A stretch of 64,000 nucleotides of DNA from Halanaeroarchaeum sp. HSR-CO (GTDB lineage: Archaea > Halobacteriota > Halobacteria > Halobacteriales > Halobacteriaceae), in contig NZ_CP087724.1 in NCBI RefSeq assembly GCF_024972755.1, positions 1,860,001 through 1,924,000 on the forward strand. Reading direction: 5' to 3'. Under the pieces are notes generated by a model. It saw nothing but the letters and a program-made list of their open reading frames with translations, searched no databases and had not been told where the DNA came from. Position numbers and translations under genes: made by a program. This document shows positions 18,046 to 23,884 of this stretch, piece by piece. Numbering within the stretch: position 1 is the first letter of the stretch; each line of letters opens with the position of its first letter.

Positions 18046-18807
18046 GTTTTCCGAGCAGCCTGCGAGGAAAACGAGCACAGGGATTTGAATGACGGCAGGC
18101 GCAGCGCGAACGAAGTGAGCGACCGCCTGCAGGTGGTTCAAATCCCGGTCGGCGCAGTTTTCCGAGCAGCCTGCGAGGAAAACGAGCACAGGGATTTGAA
18201 TGACGGCAGGCGCAGCGCGAACGAAGTGAGCGACCGCCTGCAGGTGGTTCAAATCCCGGTCGGCGCAGTTTTCCGAGCAGCCTGCGAGGAAAACGAGCAC
18301 AGGGATTTGAATGACGGCAGGCGCAGCGCGAACGAAGTGAGCGACCGCCTGCAGGTGGTTCAAATCCCGGTCGGCGCAGTTCCAGGCAGCCGCAGGAAAA
18401 CAGCCTGAAATTTGAATGACGGCAGGCGCAGCGCGAACGAAGTGAGCGACCGCCTGCAGGTGGTTCAAATCCCGGTCGGCGCAGTTTTCCGAGCAGCCTG
18501 CGAGGAAAACGAGCACAGGGATTTGAATGACGGCAGGCGCAGCGCGAACGAAGTGAGCGACCGCCTGCAGGTGGTTCAAATCGGTCATCGCTTTGGATTT
18601 TCGAGCGGCCGCAAGGGAAAGCAGCACAGGGATTTGAATGACGGCAGGCGCAGCGCGAACGAAGTGAGCGACCGCCTGCAGGTGGTTCAAATCCCGGTCG
18701 GCGCAGTTTTCCGAGCAGCCTGCGAGGAAAACGAGCACAGGGATTTGAATGACGGCAGGCGCAGCGCGAACGAAGTGAGCGACCGCCTGCAGGTGGTTCA
18801 AATCCCG

Positions 18808-18822
18808 TTGGGCTTCGCCCAA
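18808..18822 (+). repeat. perfect hairpin before the terminal element of the tRNA-Gly array
   Basis: TTGGGC-TTC-GCCCAA: a 6-bp perfect stem with a 3-base loop, inserted where the last unit would continue from TTCAAATCCCG into the tRNA tail. The equivalent place in the tRNA-Arg array holds a different perfect palindrome (23652-23668). Confidence 0.85.
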
Positions 18823-18873
18823 CGACGTCCCCCTCACTTACTTCGCTCCCTCGCGGGACTCCCGGTCGGCGCA
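18823..18873 (+). repeat. terminal element of the tRNA-Gly array
   Basis: Runs from CGACGTCC through GCGGGACTCCC and ends in GGTCGGCGCA, the tRNA-Gly acceptor tail. A related block, CGACGT..CCC to GCGGGACTCCC ending in the tRNA-Arg tail GCCGCG, closes the second array at 23679-23721. GTCCC/GGGAC arms can pair in both. Confidence 0.75.
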
Positions 18874-18933
18874 GTTCTCCGAACCCAAATTACAGACTAG
18901 CCGGTCTGCCGCGTATTACCTGGGGAACGATGC

Positions 18934-19104
18934 CTACACGTCCTGTATTCCCGACCTGATGCCGGCGACGGTCTCCTCGTCCAGTTCCAGATCGGGGTGA
19001 GTACTCTCTGCGTGTTCCGCTGCCTCGCTCATGATTTCGTCTTCGGTCGCTGCCTCGAACGTCCGGTGACACCCATCGATCGGGCACTCGAGTCGTTTTG
19101 CCAT
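18934..19104 (-). CDS. DUF1059 family small protein
   Basis: A 56-residue protein starting MAKRLECPIDGCHRTFEA and continuing TEDEIMSEAAEHAESTHPDLEL. Cys7 and Cys12 with His29-30 and His36 positions give a small zinc-finger-like CxxxxC...H...H layout that is the hallmark of DUF1059. Family members are usually annotated as unknown; some haloarchaeal ones are thought to bind metal. The ATG at 19102-19104 has a minus-strand AT-rich box about 17-25 bases upstream. It lies just behind the tRNA-Gly array, convergent with it. Confidence 0.75.
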   Translation of the reverse strand: MAKRLECPIDGCHRTFEAATEDEIMSEAAEHAESTHPDLELDEETVAGIRSGIQDV

Positions 19105-19425
19105 GTGTCAACACACCATACTATGTTGCCGCGGAAAACGGTATCGAGGGCTGGAACGTACCTGGGACGTGTGAGCTACACATCCGGATACCGAACGAGT
19201 TCGGGGCCTCACGGATTCGCCATCGCGGGCCGCTCTACCGTCGACCCAATGGACAATTAGCACTGAGCCGACGGACCGCGACGTCGAGGATGTCGAATTC
19301 GCCTGGGAGGAACGTTCTCGTCACTAAAAGACGTTTAGATCCGTCTATGAACCGTCTCGGACGTTCTCCTCGCCCGATTTTCACCCATCCAGAGTAGTAC
19401 AAACCGGGTCCTCTGTCCATATGTA
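19105..19425. other. intergenic stretch, no gene seen
   Basis: 321 bases between the DUF1059 gene and the secreted protein gene, carrying both promoters. On the minus strand an AT-rich box near 19117-19126 fits the DUF1059 gene. Short open frames here have poor codon choice and no recognisable sequence. I see no RNA gene or strong repeat. Confidence 0.6.
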
Positions 19426-19941
19426 ATGCGACGAACCATCACTATCCTGCTCGTTGGAGCACTGGTCGCGGCTCTCGCCATCGGCGTGGTCGCCCCGGCC
19501 GTGAGTGCCCACGGCAGTACAGTCACACAACCGACGACGCCATATGACGACGGAGAGAACGCGACTGAAACGCAAGCGCAGTACATGACCGAGTGGATGG
19601 AGACCAGGATGGGGCCGGACGGTGTGGAATCCTTCGAGCAGCAGACCGGGACCACCGTCGAGGAGGTCGCTGCTGCGATGGCAGAACACATGGGTCCCAC
19701 GGACGGTACCTGGAACGCACCGGGGGATAGCCAGCAGTACGGTCCTAACGCTGGGCCTGGGTATCAGGCGCCCGGTTGGTGCCACGGTCCGATGATGCCC
19801 GGTGGGAACGGATACGGTCCCGGTCCGTGGAGTGGCAATGGCCCCGGTGCTGGCTACGGTAACGGTGGCGCCTACGGCCCCGGTGGCCACGGTCCCGGCA
19901 TGGGTGGACACATGGGTGGCGGGATGTTTGGCGGCTGGTAA
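19426..19941 (+). CDS. secreted Gly/Pro/Met/His-rich protein
   Basis: A 171-residue exported protein. Residues 1-28 are a Sec-type signal peptide (RR near the start, core ILLVGALVAALAIGVV, cleavage probably after AVSA). The middle (about 45-90) is an acidic helical stretch with TEWMETRMGPDGVESF and EEVAAAMAEHMG. The last 65 residues are low-complexity GPG/GYG/GGH/GGM repeats with several Met and His and one Cys (WCHGPMMPGG). Such tails can bind copper or other soft metals, but that is inference. It is not anchored: there is no lipobox and no C-terminal membrane helix. No family is recognised. Confidence 0.8.
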   Translation: MRRTITILLVGALVAALAIGVVAPAVSAHGSTVTQPTTPYDDGENATETQAQYMTEWMETRMGPDGVESFEQQTGTTVEEVAAAMAEHMGPTDGTWNAPGDSQQYGPNAGPGYQAPGWCHGPMMPGGNGYGPGPWSGNGPGAGYGNGGAYGPGGHGPGMGGHMGGGMFGGW

Positions 19942-20102
19942 GGTCCCCCCAGGTACACCAAACCCTCACCCAGTCAAGTACCCCTGAATCAGCTACATGC
20001 GGCGACTGCCTGAGTGACGGGTTTCTGGATTCTCGAACGCCATCGATCCCTCCGCCGTGTGGTAGCATAACAACAATGGGTACGAGCCCCCGATAGTAGC
20101 GC

Positions 20103-20669
20103 ATGAACGTCGCGTTCTGTGCCTACGACGGAATGACTGCCCTGGACTTCGTGGGCGGCTACGATCCCATCACTCGACTGCATCGGATGGATTTCCTCCC
20201 GCTCGAATGGGACGTCTGCGCCAGAACGGAGACCGTAACGACAGATGGGCTGACCCTCGATGTGGACCAGGTGAAGCCGGATCTGGGTTCCTACGACCTC
20301 GTCTTCGTCCCCGGCGGGATGGCGACGCGAGCCCTTCGTCACGACGAATCATTCGTCGAGTGGATCGGTACTGCGTCGGAGAGTGAGTACGTCACTTCCG
20401 TCTGTACGAGGTCGATACTCCTGGGTGCTGCTGGTCTCCTCGAGGGCAGGAGCGCGACGACACATCCGTCTGCGTTCGGCCTCCTCGAGAAGTACGCCGA
20501 GGTCGTCGATGACAGAGTCGTCCACGACGGACCGGTCATCACTGGCCGGGGCGTGTCCTCATCACTGGATCTCGGGTTGTACATCGTCGAGGAACTATCC
20601 GATAGAGACACCAGACGGGCCATCGCCGAGCAGATGGACTATCCGTACGACCCGCCATTCCAGGCGTAG
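20103..20669 (+). CDS. DJ-1/PfpI family protein
   Basis: A 188-residue class I glutamine-amidotransferase-like protein. The nucleophile elbow SVCTRSILLGAAGLL near residue 101 has the conserved Cys, preceded by DLVFVPGGMATR and followed by a HPSAF stretch in place of the usual histidine region. The sequence around the Cys is closest to the isonitrile-hydratase/ThiJ subgroup (CTGxxxLGAAGLL). The true substrate is unknown. Length is normal for the family. Confidence 0.85.
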   Translation: MNVAFCAYDGMTALDFVGGYDPITRLHRMDFLPLEWDVCARTETVTTDGLTLDVDQVKPDLGSYDLVFVPGGMATRALRHDESFVEWIGTASESEYVTSVCTRSILLGAAGLLEGRSATTHPSAFGLLEKYAEVVDDRVVHDGPVITGRGVSSSLDLGLYIVEELSDRDTRRAIAEQMDYPYDPPFQA

Positions 20670-20672
20670 ACT

Positions 20673-20698
20673 GTCCGCTGGGCAGTGATTGAGCGGAC
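20673..20698 (+). terminator. inverted repeat behind the DJ-1 gene
   Basis: GTCCGCT/AGCGGAC, a perfect 7-bp stem with a 12-base loop, starting 4 bases after the DJ-1 stop codon and followed by a short T-run further on (TCTTTT). It may serve as a terminator or only lie in the next promoter. Confidence 0.45.
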
Positions 20699-20712
20699 GA
20701 AGAGCCACAGTC

Positions 20713-20720
20713 TTTTATAC
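20713..20720 (+). promoter_or_regulatory. TATA box that decides the start at 20744
   Basis: TTTTATAC centred near 20717, 27 bases before the ATG at 20744. The GTG at 20726 would lie only about 10 bases from the box, which cannot be transcribed and translated normally. The leaderless ATG start at 20744 is therefore preferred. Confidence 0.7.
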
Positions 20721-20743
20721 CGACCGTGCGACCGTTTCAACGA

Positions 20744-21490
20744 ATGCGGACGTACCGATTCGTACGATTCCTGGGTGACCGCGTCGAGGCGGCGAGCCAG
20801 GAAGTCGCGCGGAACACGTCGGATTCGCGAGAGCCGGTCGAACGAATCACGAGCGGTGACGGCGACCCCCACGAGACGGTCCGCCGGGCCGTTCCGCGAA
20901 CCATCGCGAACCACGTGGACGGTACCTCGAAGTCGGCAGCCCGGTTTCAGGCCATCTCGGTCACGTCCGATGCAGACACCGAGACAGCGTCCCAAACGGA
21001 TCCCGACCTCGGGGTCGTGTTCCACGCGTCCGTCCCCGATTTCGAGCAGGTCACCGGGCTGGTCGCGAAGACAGTCGATGCGCGGGCACTCGCCGACCCC
21101 GAGTACAGCCTCGCAGAGATGAACGAAAGCGAGGCGCTGGACCGACTGCTCGCCATCACCGCGGATGCGTTCGTCCTCGTAGTTGGAGAGCGACGGGTCC
21201 ACGTCGTCCCGGCACAATCGGTTGCCGCGTTGACCGACCCGCAGCGACGACAGTCACCGCATCGCGAACTCTACTCGAGACAGCTCGGTCGGACGTTCGA
21301 GGAATTCACGGAGGGATTCATCGGTGACGTGACGATCGCACCCGACCTCTCGGCCGCCGATAGCCGCGCCGAGACGGAGCGGAAACTCCGTTCCTGGGCC
21401 GAGGAGACCGACCTCAAACAGGCGCTCGCGATCCGCGTGACAGCGACGACGGGGGAGACCGAGGCCACGCTGCAGGACTTCGTCGAGTGA
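20744..21490 (+). CDS. haloarchaeal protein of unknown function
   Basis: A 248-residue soluble acidic protein starting MRTYRFVRFLGDRVEAAS. It has no cysteine, signal or membrane segment. The centre (about 85-170) contains DLGVVFHASVPDFEQVTGLV and FVLVVGERRVHVVPAQSV, a predicted alpha/beta core. The C-terminal third is Glu-rich helix. The start is set by the TATA box at 20713-20720. I do not recognise the family. It is convergent with the HD-domain gene, 10 bases apart. Confidence 0.7.
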   Translation: MRTYRFVRFLGDRVEAASQEVARNTSDSREPVERITSGDGDPHETVRRAVPRTIANHVDGTSKSAARFQAISVTSDADTETASQTDPDLGVVFHASVPDFEQVTGLVAKTVDARALADPEYSLAEMNESEALDRLLAITADAFVLVVGERRVHVVPAQSVAALTDPQRRQSPHRELYSRQLGRTFEEFTEGFIGDVTIAPDLSAADSRAETERKLRSWAEETDLKQALAIRVTATTGETEATLQDFVE

Positions 21491-21500
21491 GGAGGGGCCA

Positions 21501-22337
21501 TCAGAGTTCGATGCGTTCGACGAGCTGGTCGTCTTTCGCGCCGATGTTGACCGCGACGATGCGGATGTCGTCCTCGAGCCCGGATTTTTCCAATTTCTCC
21601 TTGAGGAGTCCGTCCACCTGGTAGACGCCGGCGGCGTTCCGCATCCTGATCTCGACGAGGACGGGTTTTCCGTCGCCCTCGACGAGCGAGACGCTCTCGA
21701 TAGCCTGACTGGAGATGGTGTTGATACCTCTGCCACCCCGCTCGTACGGTATCCTGGAACGCCCCCGTTCCATGTCGAGGCCATCCGCGATCCGAATGAC
21801 GCCCGCCTCCGTCGTCAGGGGGTCTTCCGGCGTGTGATGACAGAGGATGGCGTGAAGCACCTCCGACTTCACGCGAACGGCTGCCTCCACGTCGTAGAAC
21901 TCGGGGAGGATTCTATCGAGGATGTCCGAAGCGAGGGGGATCGAATAGTAGGTGTGATCGTCTCGATGGACGACGTGACCGATATCGTGGAGGGTGGCCG
22001 CGAGCGCGATGATGACCGACTCGTCGGCTTCCTCCAGGCCCTGGTCGGCAGCGCCATTGAACTCGACATCACCCTGTTTCAGCAGTTCGTACAGGCGAAG
22101 CGCCCGGTTGCGGACGATCTGGATGTGTTTGGACCCGTGGTCGTTGAAACCCTTCCGAGCGACGGGGTTGACGTTCTGTGCGGACAGATAAGCCGTCACC
22201 TCGGGGTCCGAGAGAATGGTCTCGAGGACGGCGTTGAGGCGTTCGTCCGGAAACGCATGTTCCGCGTCCGGATCGTACTCCCGGCCATCACTGGGTGGAT
22301 CGTCGGTTGGCGGGCTGTCGTTGCGCATGTCGTACAC
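21501..22337 (-). CDS. HD-domain metal-dependent phosphohydrolase
   Basis: A 278-residue HD-superfamily protein. The metal-binding HD doublet is in ATLHDIGHVVHRDDHTYY near residue 128, with a further histidine pair in HAILCHHTPED and the Asp-containing IADGLDMERGRSRIP near 198. That RIADGLDM stretch is typical of archaeal HD proteins acting on nucleotides or phosphoesters. An N-terminal acidic region (1-35) is variable. The start may be this ATG or the one 3 codons in. Substrate unknown. Confidence 0.85.
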   Translation of the reverse strand: MYDMRNDSPPTDDPPSDGREYDPDAEHAFPDERLNAVLETILSDPEVTAYLSAQNVNPVARKGFNDHGSKHIQIVRNRALRLYELLKQGDVEFNGAADQGLEEADESVIIALAATLHDIGHVVHRDDHTYYSIPLASDILDRILPEFYDVEAAVRVKSEVLHAILCHHTPEDPLTTEAGVIRIADGLDMERGRSRIPYERGGRGINTISSQAIESVSLVEGDGKPVLVEIRMRNAAGVYQVDGLLKEKLEKSGLEDDIRIVAVNIGAKDDQLVERIEL

Positions 22338-22381
22338 GAAGGACGTGCCCGATGAAAAGTAGTGGTATCTGCTGTACTCGC

Positions 22382-22858
22382 TTACGCGGCCTCTTCAGCG
22401 GCCGTTTCGACGGCGTCGTAGTCTGGCTCGACGCCCGGATCGTCGCTGACCCACCGATAAGTTACTTCACCGGTCTCGTCGACGACGAACACCGCTCGTT
22501 TGGCCACGCCGTAGTAGCCCAGGTCGGCGAAGTCCATTGCCACGTCGTAGGCCTCGATGGCCGATTTCTCGTGGTCGCTGATCAGACCGAACTGCAGGTC
22601 GTGCGCGTCGCGGAATTCGTTCAGCGAGAAGGGCGTGTCCACGCTGATGCCGAAGACCGTCGCGCCGACCTCGTTGAACTGCGCCATCTCGTCCCGAAAG
22701 GTACACATCTCGTCGGTGCAGACGCTCGTGAACGCCCCCGGGAAAAAGGCGAGGACCACAGGCCCATCGTCGAGTTCGTCGGAAAGGGAGAATGCTTCGA
22801 TGTCTCCGTTCGCGAGCGGCGCACTGATTTCTGGTGCTTCGTCACCGATTTCGACCAT
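22382..22858 (-). CDS. peroxiredoxin (AhpC/TSA family)
   Basis: A 158-residue thiol peroxidase that reduces hydrogen peroxide and organic peroxides. The peroxidatic motif PGAFTSVC is at residues 40-47 (Pro40, Thr44, Cys47), and a second Cys at 52 could be the resolving residue as in BCP-type enzymes. Arg near 123 (YRWVSDDPG region) matches the family's later conserved positions. ATG at 22856-22858 is chosen since MVEIGDEAP is the normal N-terminus; 24 upstream codons in frame are not conserved. Cytoplasmic. Confidence 0.9.
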   Translation of the reverse strand: MVEIGDEAPEISAPLANGDIEAFSLSDELDDGPVVLAFFPGAFTSVCTDEMCTFRDEMAQFNEVGATVFGISVDTPFSLNEFRDAHDLQFGLISDHEKSAIEAYDVAMDFADLGYYGVAKRAVFVVDETGEVTYRWVSDDPGVEPDYDAVETAAEEAA

Positions 22859-22975
22859 ATATATTGGAGGGAGGAGAGCCCAATGACGGTTGTGCAAGGG
22901 GCGAGACGCTCTTCGATTCGGCAATATCACCGAGCAAAAAGCCTATAATCAGCAATAGGCTACGAACGAATAGAG

Positions 22976-23245
22976 ATGATCGACGCACTACCACTGTTCG
23001 TGGGCGGGATGCCAGGCGGGATGGAGCTGGCCGTCATCCTGCTGATCGCCGTCTTGCTGTTCGGCGCGAACAAGATTCCGAAGCTCGCCCGCTCTACGGG
23101 GCAGGCGATGGGAGAGTTCCAGAAAGGCCGCGAAGAAGTCGAACAGGAGTTAGAGGAGATCCGCGAAGGTCCTGGCGAGGCGACCTCGGAGGCCCTGGGC
23201 GAGGAGTCGTCCGAAGCCGAAAGCGAATCGTCAACCGAAGCGTAA
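22976..23245 (+). CDS. tatA: twin-arginine translocase subunit TatA
   Basis: An 89-residue TatA/E protein. It has a short hydrophobic helix (MELAVILLIAVLLFG), the FGxxKxPxLxR hinge as FGANKIPKLAR, an amphipathic helix (STGQAMGEFQKGREE) and a highly acidic, Ser/Glu-rich tail. TatA forms the pore for folded proteins with twin-arginine signals. Haloarchaea send most of their exported proteins this way, including the BMP lipoprotein in this window. No tatC is nearby. Confidence 0.92.
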   Translation: MIDALPLFVGGMPGGMELAVILLIAVLLFGANKIPKLARSTGQAMGEFQKGREEVEQELEEIREGPGEATSEALGEESSEAESESSTEA

Positions 23246-23278
23246 TCGTTTTTCGCGGTAGCGTCCGATTACCTGGTA

Positions 23279-23351
23279 GGGCGCGTGGCCTAGCGGATAG
23301 GGCGAGAGGTTCCTAACCTCTCGATCGCGGGTTCAAATCCCGCCGCGCCCG
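23279..23351 (+). tRNA. tRNA-Arg (anticodon CCT)
   Basis: A complete 73-base cloverleaf. The acceptor stem is GGGCGCG/CGCGCCC with discriminator G at 23351. The anticodon arm AGAGG-TTCCTAA-CCTCT gives anticodon CCT. The T-arm contains CGGG-TTCAAAT-CCCG. CCA is not encoded. It lies 33 bases after tatA, with a T-rich stretch (23249-23253) at promoter distance. Its 3' end seeds the array downstream. Confidence 0.95.
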
Positions 23352-23721
23352 TTTTGCTGCGAACAAACCGTGAGCAGCAAACGGCGGGGGATTTGAGCCC
23401 TGAAAGACGAACGAAGTGAGTCTTTCTCTGGTTCAAATCCCGCCGCGCCCGTGCAGCGACCGGAGGGAGCGAACCGGCACGCGGGATTTGAATCAGAGAG
23501 TGAAAGAAGCGGAGTGACTGGAACGACCGTGGTTCAAATCCCGCCGCGCCCGTGCAGGGAGGAGCGTAGCGCCGACCGAACCGGCGCATGGGATTTGAAT
23601 CAGGGAGGAGCTTTGCTCCGACCGTGGTTCAAATCCCATCGAGTCCGTTCACGATTTCGTCGAAATCGCTCACTTCCCCGACGTAGTCCCACTCGCTTGC
23701 GTTCGCGGGACTCCCGCCGCG
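23352..23721 (+). repeat. array of diverged tRNA-Arg-tail units with terminal element
   Basis: Three units of about 100 bp (23352-23451, 23452-23552, 23553-23647) end in a copy of the tRNA-Arg T-loop plus acceptor 3' strand; the third copy has drifted to TCCCATCGAGTCCG. Each unit carries an antisense ATTTGA segment upstream of a variable hairpin. Unit 1 opens with GTTTTGCTGC/GCAGCAAAC, like the GTTTT hairpin of the tRNA-Gly array, and has GAAAGAC/GTCTTTC capped by GAACGAAGTGA. After unit 3 come a perfect palindrome (23652-23668) and a block (23679-23721) related to the terminal element of the other array, ending in TCCCGCCGCG of tRNA-Arg. Unit sequences differ greatly while the design is kept. 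Confidence 0.9.
23652..23668 (+). repeat. perfect palindrome before the terminal element of the tRNA-Arg array
   Basis: CGATTTCG-T-CGAAATCG, an 8-bp stem with a single central base. It takes the same place as the TTGGGC hairpin in the tRNA-Gly array. Confidence 0.8.
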
Positions 23722-23884
23722 TTCGTTCACGTATCCAATCGCCACCAGCGAGTGATCCGAATGGTTCGGACCCACACAATATCGCCCCTCGCCTTATACC
23801 ACCGGACCTACTGTCTCGAATTATGTGACGCGTGGCAAGTGGATCGGGATCCACGACCGCGCGGACGAATGCCGTCAGACAGAT

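Larger units (their letters stand above)
18046..18873 (+). repeat. tandem array of tRNA-Gly-tail units (7 units, 111-bp period)
   Basis: Seven head-to-tail units start at the first base after tRNA-Gly: 18046-18156, 18157-18267, 18268-18378, 18379-18483 (variant, 105 bp), 18484-18594 (variant end), 18595-18705 (variant start), and 18706-18873 (last, with a terminal element). A standard unit has four parts. First is a hairpin with stem GTTTTCC/GGAAAAC. Second is GGGATTTGAA, antisense to the tRNA T-arm. Third is a hairpin GCAGGCG/CGCCTGC capped by GAACGAAGTGAG. Fourth is GGTTCAAATCCCGGTCGGCGCA minus its ends, i.e. the T-loop plus acceptor 3' strand of the tRNA. Units 1, 2 and 3 appear identical by eye. 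The period is a multiple of three, which creates false long reading frames on both strands. Confidence 0.97.

Noticed and set aside
18046-18873. A CRISPR array
   Set aside because: Repeat and spacer lengths do not fit: almost the whole 111-base unit is repeated, there are no unique spacers, and no cas genes are near.
17992-18900. Long open frames on both strands (up to 281 codons) with 37-residue repeats in the tRNA-Gly array
   Set aside because: They arise because the repeat period of 111 is a multiple of three. They contain tRNA sequence, have no start signal and are open in several frames at once.
20726-20743. An earlier GTG start for the 248-residue gene at 20744
   Set aside because: It lies only about 10 bases after the TATA box, too close to be in the message.
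17974-23721. An integrated element between tRNA-Gly and tRNA-Arg using them as attachment sites
   Set aside because: Genes between them are ordinary (DUF1059, DJ-1, HD, peroxiredoxin, TatA), the two tails differ, and there is no integrase or phage/plasmid gene.
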